A DNA stretch of 64,000 nt from positions 1,736,001-1,800,000 of the forward strand of contig NZ_JADBDS010000001.1 in assembly GCF_014873705.1 (NCBI RefSeq), read 5' to 3'. Of the stretch, positions 46,381 through 55,241 are shown piece after piece. The stretch comes from Mycobacterium sp. OAS707. Its GTDB lineage: Bacteria > Actinomycetota > Actinomycetes > Mycobacteriales > Mycobacteriaceae. Every line of letters starts with the position of its first letter. The stretch's first letter is position 1. A program made the position numbers and the translations under genes. The notes under the pieces were generated by a model, which was not told where the DNA came from, made no database searches, and was given only the letters and a program-made list of their open reading frames with translations.

Positions 46381-47607
46381 TCAGCGCTGCTCGCGCACCC
46401 CGAGCACATCGCGGAACAGCGCCTGCCGAAGCGCCAGTTCCCGCGGATCGCTGAACGGGTACAGGCCCATCCGGTTCATCACATAGGCAAACCCCACCCC
46501 GGTGTCCGGGTCGGCGAACGCGAAAGACCCTCCGGCACCAGGGGTTCCGAACGCTGTGCTCGACGAGCCGAACACCCACGCGGATGTCGGCTTGTTGAAA
46601 CCAAGCGAGTACGACGTGTCCGCCTGACCCACGAAATCCCGAACGCCCTTGGTTGGGGCCACGGCGGGCGCCTTCAACGCGTCGAGGACAGCCGGTTTGA
46701 GACCCAGTTCCGCACCGCCGGCCGCCGCGACGCCGTACAGCTTGGCAAGCGATCGCGCGGTTCCGGTGCCGTTGCCCGCCGGTATCTCGAGCGCGCGGAT
46801 CTCGTCGCTGTTGATGTCGACGTCCTTCTTGCCGTCGGCCAGTGCAATGGCTTTAGCCGACAGACCGAACGGATTGACCAAGGCGAGCAATTGGCGCAGC
46901 GGCATCGAGAACGCTTGCCGCGCCGCGGTGGCCTTCGACGGGGTGCGCAAATCAGCGACGCGGGCGCGCCCGATGTCGGATGGCAGGCCGATGTAAAAGT
47001 CCAACTCAAGTGGTTGTGCAATTTCGTCGGCGAAGAAACGAGCGACCGTCCGGCCCTGCGCATCGATTTGCCGAATCAGTTCCGACGCATACCAACCCAG
47101 CGTCAGCGCGTGGTAACCATGCCGGGTCCCTGGTGACCACAGCGGAGGCTGGGCCGCGAGCTTGGCCGACATCGCTGCGGGATCGGTGAGGTCGGAATAC
47201 GTCAACGGCGGATCGATGACCACCAGCCCGGCCTGATGCGAAAGCAGTTGCCGCACAGTGATGGCGCCCTTGCCTGCCTGCGCGAACTCCGGCCAGTAGT
47301 CGGCGACCTTGGCGTCGTATTCGATCAGCCCACGCGACACCGCGAGCGCAACTGCCAGCGCCGTAACGCCTTTCGTGGCCGAGAACACCGTGATGATCGT
47401 GTCGCGCTCCCACGGCTCCAGCGTGGCCTCGTTGCGGTAACCGCCCCAGAGGTCGACGACCTTGCGGCCGTCGTGGTAAACCGCAGCTGCGGCACCGGCC
47501 TCCCGACCGCTTTCCAGGTTGCGACGAAACGCGTCGGCGACTTTTCCGTAACCCTCTTCGACGTCGCCGCCGACGAGGTCTGGCGAGATCTTCAATTTCG
47601 CAGGCAT
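46381..47607 (-). CDS. Beta-lactamase-fold serine hydrolase (esterase)
   Basis: 408 residues of the class C beta-lactamase/EstB-type esterase fold. Nucleophile and base are in SATKG (Ser-x-x-Lys, about 83-86), the Tyr of the second motif in HGYHAL (about 170) and LLSHQAGLV is the conserved helix. No signal peptide, so cytoplasmic. Similar to mycobacterial Lip esterases rather than true beta-lactamases. Convergent with the oxidoreductase. Confidence 0.87.
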   Translation of the reverse strand: MPAKLKISPDLVGGDVEEGYGKVADAFRRNLESGREAGAAAAVYHDGRKVVDLWGGYRNEATLEPWERDTIITVFSATKGVTALAVALAVSRGLIEYDAKVADYWPEFAQAGKGAITVRQLLSHQAGLVVIDPPLTYSDLTDPAAMSAKLAAQPPLWSPGTRHGYHALTLGWYASELIRQIDAQGRTVARFFADEIAQPLELDFYIGLPSDIGRARVADLRTPSKATAARQAFSMPLRQLLALVNPFGLSAKAIALADGKKDVDINSDEIRALEIPAGNGTGTARSLAKLYGVAAAGGAELGLKPAVLDALKAPAVAPTKGVRDFVGQADTSYSLGFNKPTSAWVFGSSSTAFGTPGAGGSFAFADPDTGVGFAYVMNRMGLYPFSDPRELALRQALFRDVLGVREQR

Positions 47608-47655
47608 GTCAGCGCGATAGTAATCGCGCTTCCTGCGAGACCGCTTGACGAGGCG

Positions 47656-48462
47656 TTAGGCGGCAGACCTCTTGTGCGCGGCCCACCAGCTGCCGTGCAG
47701 ACGTTGGCAATCCGCGATGGTCAGCGATTCGCCGGTGCAGTAGTCGGAGCGAACCGCCACAGCAGCAGGGATGTCGGGTGTTCCGTCGCCGGTGACGACA
47801 ACCGTCGCGAGACCCGCGGTGGTCGCCGAGCGCAGCCCCGATGCGGACCCAGTGATCGCCAGCGCGTTCTCAGCGGATATGCCGAGTTCCCACAGCGCGT
47901 TCTGAATGGCTTCGCGATCGGGCATCGGCTTCTTCACGTCGTCATTGGTGACAACCGTTTCAACCAGACCGTCGCCGACGAGCTGGCGGATCAGCGGCTC
48001 GGCCCAGCTTCGCGGACCGTTCGCGACTACACCCACCCAAACGCCTGCGGCGAACGCATCCATGACGAGGTCAACGAGACCCGGACGCGGCGTCAAATCC
48101 GCGTCGTGAACCAACTCGTCGAACATCACGGTCTTGGTCGAGTAAATCTCGTCAGCAAGCAACTGGGTCAGCACATCGGACTCCGTGGAGATCCCCCGCT
48201 TGCGCAACTCGGCCGAGACACGCTGCCGCTCGTCGGGGAGCGCCAGCAGCTGCCGATAACGGCCGACCGTCCACTCGATATCGAGGCCGTGCGCCGCGAA
48301 GGCTGCGTTGTACGCCACGCGGTGGCCGTCGCATTCGATGTCCGTCAGGGCGTCGAGATCAAAGATCACGGCGCGCAGCGGATAGACAACGCTTTGAGTT
48401 GTCGCGGTGGCATCCCACCAGAAGCGACCGGCGCGCCACGATTTCTCCTGCGTTGTAGGCAT
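47656..48462 (-). CDS. HAD superfamily hydrolase (CbbY/beta-PGM-like)
   Basis: About 268 residues. The nucleophile motif is VIFDLDALTDIE, retaining both Asp residues but with Ala-Leu where most members have Gly-Thr. A cap domain follows, then KKPMPDREAIQNAL (Lys of motif III) and ITGSASGLRSATTAG, where the usual acidic pair of motif IV (often EDS) is TGS. Two weakened motifs make catalytic competence uncertain. The ATG at 48462 is chosen over the GTG at 48480; neither has a good ribosome-binding site. Confidence 0.75.
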   Translation of the reverse strand: MPTTQEKSWRAGRFWWDATATTQSVVYPLRAVIFDLDALTDIECDGHRVAYNAAFAAHGLDIEWTVGRYRQLLALPDERQRVSAELRKRGISTESDVLTQLLADEIYSTKTVMFDELVHDADLTPRPGLVDLVMDAFAAGVWVGVVANGPRSWAEPLIRQLVGDGLVETVVTNDDVKKPMPDREAIQNALWELGISAENALAITGSASGLRSATTAGLATVVVTGDGTPDIPAAVAVRSDYCTGESLTIADCQRLHGSWWAAHKRSAA

Positions 48463-48567
48463 GCAGATAGGGTGTCCCACATCACAGGCGTCGGTCCTCC
48501 CCCAATTGGGGGATCGGGCAGGCCAAGTTGTTCTACCTCAGAAAAATCCCAGCTCTAAGGTGGTGCC

Positions 48568-49233
48568 ATGACGTCCAACGGGGCTCCGGTACGCCTTGTG
48601 CTCGTCGACGACCACGAAATGGTCATCGAGGGCCTCAAAGCGATGCTTGCCGCCTTCTCGGACCGCGTCGAGGTCGTCGGTCAGGCCGTCGGCGCTGAGC
48701 GCGCGCTCAGCGTAATCCGTGAGCTCGACCCGGACATCGTGCTGTGCGACGTCCGAATGCAGGGGGCCAGCGGCCTGGACCTGTGCCTGGAGCTGCGCGA
48801 GAGTGACCCGAAGCGCAAGGTCGTGATGCTGTCGGTCTACGACGACGAGCAGTACCTGTTTCAGGCCTTGCGCGTGGGGGCGTCGGGATATCTGCTCAAG
48901 AGCATCAGCAGCGACGAACTCGTCCGTCAGCTCGAGTTCGTGCACAAGGGTGAGACCGCCATCGACCCGGGCATGGCCGCCCGCGCCGTCGACACCGCGG
49001 CCCGACTGCAGCGCGATGAGTTCTGGCCGGGTGCGCGCCAAGGCCTGACGCAGCGGGAGAGCGAGATCCTCTCGTTCGTCGTCAACGGGCTGTCCAACCG
49101 CGCGATCGCCACCAAGCTGGTGATCGGCGACGAAACCGTGAAGTCGCACCTGCGGTCGATCTATCGCAAGCTCGGCGTCAGCGACCGCACCGGCGCCGTC
49201 GCCACCGCGTTGCGGGAGGGGATCTACCAATGA
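48568..49233 (+). CDS. NarL/LuxR-family response regulator
   Basis: 221 residues. Receiver domain (about 8-125) with LVDDHEMV acidic pocket, phospho-acceptor in VLCDVRMQG, Ser/Thr in MLSVYDD and Lys in LLKSISS. LuxR HTH (about 152-215) LTQRESEILSFVVNGLSNRAI...TVKSHLRSIYRKL. Overlaps the sensor kinase gene by ATGA, so the two form a classical two-component pair, probably transcribed from just upstream. Confidence 0.94.
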   Translation: MTSNGAPVRLVLVDDHEMVIEGLKAMLAAFSDRVEVVGQAVGAERALSVIRELDPDIVLCDVRMQGASGLDLCLELRESDPKRKVVMLSVYDDEQYLFQALRVGASGYLLKSISSDELVRQLEFVHKGETAIDPGMAARAVDTAARLQRDEFWPGARQGLTQRESEILSFVVNGLSNRAIATKLVIGDETVKSHLRSIYRKLGVSDRTGAVATALREGIYQ

Positions 49234-50456
49234 AGCCAACAGCTTCGAACGTCGGCGCCAATGTTCGAGATCTCGTCGACGCCGACCGTGAACTCGCACT
49301 GCTGCGTGAGCTGATCCAGGCCGCGTCGAAGGGCCCCGGCGTCGAACCTCTGGCCGCGGCCGCGGCCCGGATGATCACCGCCGCGACGGCAAGCGATGTG
49401 TGCTTTGTGCACGTGCTCGACGACACCGAGCGGTCGCTGACGCTGGCGGGCGCGACGCCGCCGTTCGACGCCGCAGTCGGCGAGGTCAGACTGCCGCTGG
49501 GCCAAGGCATCTCCGGCTGGGTGGCCAGCCACCGCGAACCTGTGGTGATCAGTCACGACAAAGAGGCCGATCCGCGCTACATGCCGTTTGAATCGTTGCG
49601 CGGCAAGGACTTCACGTCGATGGTGTCGGTGCCGATGGAAACCGATCCCGGCGGGTTGGTCGGCGTTTTGAATGTGCACACCGTCGAGCGCCGCGAGTTC
49701 ACCGAACGCGACGTGGAACTGCTGCTCGTCATCGGCCGGCTGATCGCGGGTGCGTTGCATCAGGCTCGGCTGCATCGACAGCTGGTCGCTCGCGAACGCG
49801 CACACGAGAACTTCGTCGAACAGGTCATCGAGGCACAGGAGATCGAACGACGAAGGCTCGCAGGCGATATCCACGACGGCATCTCCCAGCGGCTCGTCAC
49901 GCTGTCCTACCGGCTCGACGCGGCGACGCGGGCCGTCGGCGATCCGGTGATGATGAGCGAGCAGCTGAGCAAGGCGCGCGAGCTCGTCGACCTGACGCTG
50001 CAGGAGGCCCGCGCCGCGATCAGCGGGCTGCGGCCGCCGGTGCTCGACGACCTCGGGCTGTCGGGCGGGTTGGCCAGCCTGGCCCGGTCGATCCCGCAGA
50101 TCATCATGGAGATCGACCTCGACGACACCCGACTGCCCGACCACATCGAACTCGCGCTCTATCGCATCGCCCAGGAGTGTCTGCAGAACGTCGTCAAGCA
50201 CGCCAAGGCCAGCCGGGCGCGCCTGACGTTCTTCGTCACCAGTGAGGCTGCGCGCCTCGAAATCGTCGACGACGGAGTGGGTTTCGACACGTTCGAGCAT
50301 CCACTCGGCGGCGACGAGATGGGTGGCTACGGCCTGCTGTCGATGGCCGAGCGCGCCGAGATCGTCGGCGGCAGGCTCAACATCCGCTCGCGCCCAGGCG
50401 CGGGAACCGCAGTGACCGCAACGATCCCGCTACCGTCTGCGGTCGCCGACTGCTGA
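49230..50456 (+). CDS. GAF-domain sensor histidine kinase (NarX/DevS type)
   Basis: 408 residues, no membrane helix. A GAF domain covers about 30-175 (GEVRLPLGQGISGWVASHREPV). The dimerisation/phosphoacceptor element is RRRLAGDIHDGISQRL (His about 215) of HisKA_3 type. The HATPase domain has CLQNVVKHAKAS, VDDGVGF and GGYGLLSMAERAEIVGG. It lacks the Cys/His heme signature I would look for, so ligand is unknown. Its last 27 bases overlap the convergent hydrolase. Confidence 0.93.
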   Translation: MKPTASNVGANVRDLVDADRELALLRELIQAASKGPGVEPLAAAAARMITAATASDVCFVHVLDDTERSLTLAGATPPFDAAVGEVRLPLGQGISGWVASHREPVVISHDKEADPRYMPFESLRGKDFTSMVSVPMETDPGGLVGVLNVHTVERREFTERDVELLLVIGRLIAGALHQARLHRQLVARERAHENFVEQVIEAQEIERRRLAGDIHDGISQRLVTLSYRLDAATRAVGDPVMMSEQLSKARELVDLTLQEARAAISGLRPPVLDDLGLSGGLASLARSIPQIIMEIDLDDTRLPDHIELALYRIAQECLQNVVKHAKASRARLTFFVTSEAARLEIVDDGVGFDTFEHPLGGDEMGGYGLLSMAERAEIVGGRLNIRSRPGAGTAVTATIPLPSAVADC

Positions 50457-51275
50457 CTGGATCTCGTCGGCCACCCGATTCGGCTCGTCGAGCGGGAAAA
50501 ACAGCCGCCCGCCGGGGATTTCGACAAGACGTGCATTCGGGAAGGCGTCACGCAACCGTTGTGCGAGGTCCATTGGGAAGAACGGATCCGCATCACCCCA
50601 CAACAGCACGACGGGCTTGGTGAACCGCTGCAGCCGTCTCGAGACCTCGACCAGTTCGGCCGGATCGATACCCCGCATGACTTTGGCGGTGTCGCGCCGC
50701 ACCCCTGGATCGGTCAACGCAGGCGTGATCCAACGACGAGTCAACGCGGGATCCAGCGGCGTGGAGACGTTTTGGTTCTGGATGCGCTGCCGGATCCACG
50801 TCGGCCGCATGACCGACATCAGTGCGTAGACCCCTGCGGGCCTGCGTCCGATTTTCAGTACCGGCGTGAACGACGGTGGTGGGAAATGCTCGAAGGCATC
50901 GCCGTTGGTGAGCACCAACCGACCGATACGGCTCTCATCGGTGTCGATGGCGAACTGACACAACGCACTTCCGGTGTCACTGCCGACCAGGGTGACATCG
51001 GTCAGATCCAGCGCATCGAGGAACGCGGTGATCAGTCGCGCGATCCCGCGCGGCGTCAGATCCGCATCTGGCTGCATGGCGATCGAATGCGCGCCCAGAG
51101 GCAGATCGACGGCGTACGAGCGTATGCCGCGCGCTGCGAGTTCATCTGCCACAGGAGTCCACAATTCGCTGTTGACCAATAGTCCGTGCACGAACACGAC
51201 CGGTGGCTTGGCGCTGTTCGCGGGTCCTGCGAGTCGATACTGAACGCGACCATGGGGCAAATCGATGATGGGCAT
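50430..51275 (-). CDS. Alpha/beta hydrolase-fold protein with altered catalytic triad
   Basis: 281 residues, haloalkane dehalogenase/epoxide hydrolase-like. Oxyanion segment VVFVHGLLVNSELW, nucleophile elbow LVGSDTGSA with Asp100 where esterases have Ser, acid region LLWGDADPFFP. The usual His after the last strand appears as Arg (IPGGRLFFPLDEP). With Asp but no His, ordinary dehalogenase turnover is doubtful. Upstream lies a TetR gene with a palindromic operator between, so it is the probable TetR target. Confidence 0.82.
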   Translation of the reverse strand: MPIIDLPHGRVQYRLAGPANSAKPPVVFVHGLLVNSELWTPVADELAARGIRSYAVDLPLGAHSIAMQPDADLTPRGIARLITAFLDALDLTDVTLVGSDTGSALCQFAIDTDESRIGRLVLTNGDAFEHFPPPSFTPVLKIGRRPAGVYALMSVMRPTWIRQRIQNQNVSTPLDPALTRRWITPALTDPGVRRDTAKVMRGIDPAELVEVSRRLQRFTKPVVLLWGDADPFFPMDLAQRLRDAFPNARLVEIPGGRLFFPLDEPNRVADEIQSAVGDRRR

Positions 51276-51325
51276 CGGTACTCCGAACTACGATTGGTGA
51301 CCACTTACATACCGCATGCATGAGG

Positions 51326-51342
51326 ATACATACGGTATGTAT
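51326..51342. promoter_or_regulatory. TetR operator candidate
   Basis: Perfect 8-bp inverted repeat ATACATAC-G-GTATGTAT in the 84-bp interval between the hydrolase and tetR, part of a larger symmetric region with ACATACCG at 51307 and CGGTATGT at 51333. Position and symmetry fit autoregulation by the TetR-family protein. Confidence 0.7.
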
Positions 51343-51359
51343 GAGCAGACAAGGACGTT

Positions 51360-51965
51360 ATGGCAGACACCCGCCGGACCCAGGCTGAGCGCGCCGCGGA
51401 TACCCGTGAGGCCCTGATCGCGGCGGCCCGGCCGTTGTTCGCCCAGCACGGTTTCGCCGACGTGGCACTGGAGACGATCGTGCGCGCAGCGGGTGTGACA
51501 CGCGGCGCGCTGTACCACCACTTCGCGGACAAGACGGAGTTGTTCGCCGCGGTCTTCGAGCGCGTCGAGGGTGAGGTGGCCGCCCGGCTGACCGAGGCGA
51601 TGGTGTCGGCCAACGAGGCGGACCCGGTCGAGGTGATGCGACTTGGCGCGAACTTCTGGCTCGACGCCTGCTCTGATCCCGAAATTCAGCGCATCACGTT
51701 GGTCGATGCGCCTGCCGTCCTCGGGCTGGCCCGATGGACCGAGATCGGGGAACGCTACAACACAGGTCTGGTCCGCGACCTACTCACCAATGCCATTGAG
51801 ACCGGGCGCATCCCGGCTCAGCCGGTCGAGGCGACCGCGTTGACGATGTTAGGGGCGATGCGCGAAATGACGCTCTACGTCGCGCGCGCCGATGATTACG
51901 ACAGGGCACGAGAAGAAGCCGGAGCGGTCATGGACCGGCTGATCCGGGCGATCACCTCGGTCTGA
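51360..51965 (+). CDS. TetR/AcrR-family transcriptional regulator
   Basis: 201 residues. N-terminal HTH (about 14-55) ALIAAARPLFAQHGFADVAL, recognition helix VTRGALYHHFADKTELF. The C-terminal ligand domain is all helical and typical of the TetR_C-type with ALTMLGAMREMTLYVA. Divergent from the hydrolase with a perfect palindrome between, so likely represses itself and that gene. Stop abuts the convergent MarR gene. Confidence 0.92.
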   Translation: MADTRRTQAERAADTREALIAAARPLFAQHGFADVALETIVRAAGVTRGALYHHFADKTELFAAVFERVEGEVAARLTEAMVSANEADPVEVMRLGANFWLDACSDPEIQRITLVDAPAVLGLARWTEIGERYNTGLVRDLLTNAIETGRIPAQPVEATALTMLGAMREMTLYVARADDYDRAREEAGAVMDRLIRAITSV

Positions 51966-52469
51966 CTAGAAGTCGCCGGAGGTGCGGCGCAGGGTCTCGA
52001 TGGAATCCGCGAGCGCGCGCGACTGGCTTTCGGACATCCCGATGTCGGCGAACACTTCATTGTTCAGCGTGACGGTGGCGTCCTCGACCGTTGAGCGGCC
52101 GAGTTCGGTGATCTGCACCAATGTGGTGCGGCCATCGGTGGGATGCGGCAACCGCTCGACCAGTCCGTCGGCTTCCAGTCGCCGGATCGCGTGGGTGACG
52201 CTGGTGACGTGCACCTGCAACCGGTCGGAGGCCTTGGTGATCGGCAGCGCACCGGTGCGGCTGAACGCCAGCAGCCGGAGCAACTCGTACCGGGAAAAGC
52301 TCAGGTCATACGGGCGCAACGCTGTCTCCACCCTGGCAAGCAGGATTTGGTGAGCCCGCATCACCGACGTCACCGCGACCATGCCGTCGGCCACATCGCC
52401 CCAACCGGCCCGCTGCCAATTCTCGCGCGCGAGCGCGATCGGATCACGCTCGTCGGGTTGCGAAGCCAC
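51966..52469 (-). CDS. MarR-family transcriptional regulator
   Basis: 167 residues. Winged helix (about 65-130): LSFSRYELLRLLAFSRTGALP, recognition helix QVHVTSVTHAIRRLEADGLV and the wing PTDGRTTLVQITELG. Dimer helices are at both ends. It lies 42 bases downstream of the aminotransferase of the four-gene operon in the same direction, so it may be co-transcribed with it and regulate it. Confidence 0.9.
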   Translation of the reverse strand: MASQPDERDPIALARENWQRAGWGDVADGMVAVTSVMRAHQILLARVETALRPYDLSFSRYELLRLLAFSRTGALPITKASDRLQVHVTSVTHAIRRLEADGLVERLPHPTDGRTTLVQITELGRSTVEDATVTLNNEVFADIGMSESQSRALADSIETLRRTSGDF

Positions 52470-52511
52470 GCCTCTTCATACCGCATCCACCGGCCGTCGC
52501 CTGGCAGATTC

Positions 52512-53549
52512 TCAGCGCAACGCGACCGACGCCACCGCGGCCAGCACGGCGCGAGTGGACTGCCGGTTGCCGACGGTGATGCGCACACCGCCGTCGGCGT
52601 AATGGCGAACCTGCAGTTCGGTGCTGTCGAACAGCGCCCGCCACGGCTCACGCCACGGAGGTAGATAGACGAAGTTGGCATGTGCGTCGGTGCTGTAGAC
52701 GCCCATCGACCGCAGTCGCATACGCAGGTAGCGCCGCTCGGCGGCGATCATCCGAATACGTTGCCGCAGCTGGCTTTCCGCGTCATAGGAGGCGGCGACC
52801 GCGACCAGGCTGGTGATGCCCATTCCGAACGGCGGCTGCATGGTCCACAGGCGTCGGGCCAGGCCGGGGGCACAGAACCCGTATCCGATCCGCAGGCCGG
52901 CCAGCCCATATGCCTTCGAGAAGGTGCGTAGCACAACGACATTCGGATAGCGGTCGACGAGCGCGGGCGCGTCGATCCGATACTCCGGCGACAGGAACTC
53001 CACGTAGGCCTCGTCCAGCAATACCACCGTGTCCGAGGGAACCCGCTGCAGGAAGTGCTCGATGTCGGCCGCTGGTTCGACGGTGCCCGTCGGGTTGTGC
53101 GGCCGACACACCACGACGACGCGCGCGTCTGCGGCCGCCTCTGCCATCGCGTCCAGGTCGTGACGACCGTGCACATCCAGCGCTACAGTAACCGATTCCA
53201 GTCGCGCCATCTGCGCGAAGATCGGGTAGCCGTCGAACGTCGGGTAGCTCATCACCATCTTCTCGCCAGGACTGGTGACGGCATGCAGCACCTGCAGGAT
53301 CACCCCCGTCGCACCGGCGCCGATCACCACCTGTTCGTCGCGCACGCCGACCCGGCCAGCGATCAACGCACGCAGCCGCTCCGGCAGGAACTCCGGGTAC
53401 CGGTTCGCCGCGTCAATCGACTCGATCAACGCCGCCCGCACAGCAGGCAGTGGCGGGAACGGATTTTCGTTGAGCGACAACGCCATCGGGTTCAGCGCGC
53501 TGGGCAGCGCACCAACCGCATCGCTCAATTCGCGCTTGAGTGTGGCCAT
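52512..53549 (-). CDS. PLP-dependent aminotransferase (HisC/Pat-like)
   Basis: Fold-type I aminotransferase of about 345 residues. LNENPFPPLPAVRAAL binding loop, PHNPTGTVEPA, LLDEAYVEF (Asp/Tyr) and the PLP-Lys in TFSKAYGLAGLRIGYG. Resembles histidinol-phosphate/phenylalanine aminotransferases, but its operon has no histidine genes. The ATG at 53549 shares a base with the upstream KAS III-like stop (TGATG). A start 5 codons earlier is possible. Likely aminates a ketone or keto acid made by the operon. Confidence 0.87.
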   Translation of the reverse strand: MATLKRELSDAVGALPSALNPMALSLNENPFPPLPAVRAALIESIDAANRYPEFLPERLRALIAGRVGVRDEQVVIGAGATGVILQVLHAVTSPGEKMVMSYPTFDGYPIFAQMARLESVTVALDVHGRHDLDAMAEAAADARVVVVCRPHNPTGTVEPAADIEHFLQRVPSDTVVLLDEAYVEFLSPEYRIDAPALVDRYPNVVVLRTFSKAYGLAGLRIGYGFCAPGLARRLWTMQPPFGMGITSLVAVAASYDAESQLRQRIRMIAAERRYLRMRLRSMGVYSTDAHANFVYLPPWREPWRALFDSTELQVRHYADGGVRITVGNRQSTRAVLAAVASVALR

Positions 53550-54568
53550 CAGCGGCCGCCCCACTTGACCGCGGCGGCGCCTGCGAAATCTCCTGCGTGC
53601 GCGAACGCTGCCATCATCACCACATCACCCTTCTTCACCGTGCCTTCGGAGATGGCGCGGGCAAGGTTGACCGGGATTCCAGCGGCGAACAAGTTGCCAC
53701 AGTCGTCGAACGTGTCGACGTGGCGCTCCTTCGGCAGTTCCAGCGCCTCACGCCAGTTACGCAGGAACACCCGGTTCGGCTGGTTCGTCACGAGCAGGTC
53801 AAGGTCCTTGGGCTGCATACCGATTCGGTCACACACCGCATATGCAACCTCCGGCACCTGACGGTTGCCTCGGGCAAGCACCTTGGTGATCTTGCTTTCG
53901 GTGAACCCGATGTAGGGCTCACCGGATCCAGGCTGCCACCACTTGCGCGGCGGATCCATCACGATAGTCATCTCGCCGGCGTACTCACCGTAGGTACGGC
54001 ATTCCACATCGAGAATCGGCGACTCGTCCGACAGCGTCACCAACCCGACCGCCGCGCCGTCGCCCGGCACCGACGCCTGCGCCTTCCGACGCACTCCGGG
54101 TTGGTCGAACACCTGCCCGGCGGCGTTCTGCGCGATCGCGATCAACGCCGTCTCCCCTGCGCCCGACGACAGCAACTGCCGCGCCATCTGCAGCCCGAGG
54201 ACGAACGCCGCACATCCACCGTTGTGCAGATCGAGTACCCAATTCGGTTTCATACCAAGGCGATGCGCCATGCCGCCGCCGCCGCCATAGAACGGCATAT
54301 CGGGCACTTGGGTGTGGGTGATCAGGATGTCGACGTTGGCGATGGTGTCGGCACCGTGGCGCTCGATCAGCCCTGCCGCCGCGCGCTGCACCATGTCGAT
54401 GGCGGTCTCGTCCTCGGCGACGTGGTGGCGAAACTTCGGCGCCCGGAACATCACGTTGTCACGCAGGTCGTCGGAGTCGGCGAACTGCGCGTAATACTCG
54501 GCGCTGATCGGCTCCCCCGGCAGATACGTCGAAAGGTCGACAAGACTGACTGGCCTCTGCTCGTTCAC
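53549..54568 (-). CDS. KAS III-like ketosynthase with His to Asn substitution
   Basis: 339 residues, thiolase fold of the 3-oxoacyl-ACP synthase III group. Nucleophile Cys119 in LHNGGCAAFVLGL and Asn292 in DDCGNLFAAGIP are conserved. The catalytic His of HQAN is replaced: VTNQPNRVF has Asn262. A Gly-rich loop GGGGGMAHRLG is unusual. The enzyme may transfer or condense acyl groups without decarboxylation, or have lost ketosynthase activity. GTG start at 54568, seven bases after the SRPBCC stop. Confidence 0.82.
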   Translation of the reverse strand: MNEQRPVSLVDLSTYLPGEPISAEYYAQFADSDDLRDNVMFRAPKFRHHVAEDETAIDMVQRAAAGLIERHGADTIANVDILITHTQVPDMPFYGGGGGMAHRLGMKPNWVLDLHNGGCAAFVLGLQMARQLLSSGAGETALIAIAQNAAGQVFDQPGVRRKAQASVPGDGAAVGLVTLSDESPILDVECRTYGEYAGEMTIVMDPPRKWWQPGSGEPYIGFTESKITKVLARGNRQVPEVAYAVCDRIGMQPKDLDLLVTNQPNRVFLRNWREALELPKERHVDTFDDCGNLFAAGIPVNLARAISEGTVKKGDVVMMAAFAHAGDFAGAAAVKWGGR

Positions 54569-54575
54569 GCGGGGC

Positions 54576-55241
54576 TCATCTCATCCAGGCCGGCGTGACC
54601 GGCAGGCCGTTGTGGTGTCGGTATTCGGCGATTGCCTTGAGGTTCTTCAACTCCAGCAGATGGCCTGCGCCGAACATGTCCCAGAAATCCCCCACCCACA
54701 CCGGCCGCTCCTGCGGTGCGGCTTCCGGATAGGGGTTGCGGTCGTAGAACGGGTGGTGGCAGTTGGTCCACAGCACCACCGAACCCGGCTTGTCGAACAC
54801 GATCTCGGCATCGACGATCCGCATCAGGTAGACCATCCAGAGATGCTTGCCCTGATCCCATGCGCAGTGGTAGTCGACGGTCATGGCGTCCCGGTTGGCA
54901 TGAGTCCGGGTGAATATCTTTGTCTCCGAACCCAATCGGTCGTAGGCCAGCCACAGGCCTGGTTCTTCGGTCGGCGTGAACCCTCGCAGGCTGTACGTCC
55001 ACTCCTCGAGGCAGCGGGTGTCGGACATGTAGTCGAACAGTTCGTCGGGCGGACATTCGATATAGCTGTTGACGGTGCAGAACTCGCCGAACACCTGATC
55101 GTGCGGGTACACCGACCGCATCATTTCCATGATGACGGGCGTGGCCGTTTCCCGGGGTGAGGTCTCTATGCGGACCAGATCGTCGATCGGATCCGAGGTA
55201 CCCCGGTGGGCGGTGATGTCATCAAGCGCGGGCAACGACAT
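54576..55241 (-). CDS. SRPBCC-family (START-like) protein
   Basis: 221 residues. VNSYIECPPDELFDYMSDTRCLEEWTY is the diagnostic N-terminal strand-helix of the SRPBCC lipid/polyketide-binding fold, followed by strands and the long terminal helix HLLELKNLKAIAEYRHH. Such proteins act as cyclase/aromatases, lyases or ligand carriers. ATG at 55241 has AAGGAGA upstream and overlaps the end of the ThDP enzyme by 20 bases. In the operon it could hold or cyclise the intermediate. Confidence 0.84.
   Translation of the reverse strand: MSLPALDDITAHRGTSDPIDDLVRIETSPRETATPVIMEMMRSVYPHDQVFGEFCTVNSYIECPPDELFDYMSDTRCLEEWTYSLRGFTPTEEPGLWLAYDRLGSETKIFTRTHANRDAMTVDYHCAWDQGKHLWMVYLMRIVDAEIVFDKPGSVVLWTNCHHPFYDRNPYPEAAPQERPVWVGDFWDMFGAGHLLELKNLKAIAEYRHHNGLPVTPAWMR

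Noticed and set aside
52512..53549. Histidine biosynthesis role for the HisC-like aminotransferase
   Set aside because: No his genes around it, and it is locked into an operon with KAS III-like, SRPBCC and ThDP enzymes.
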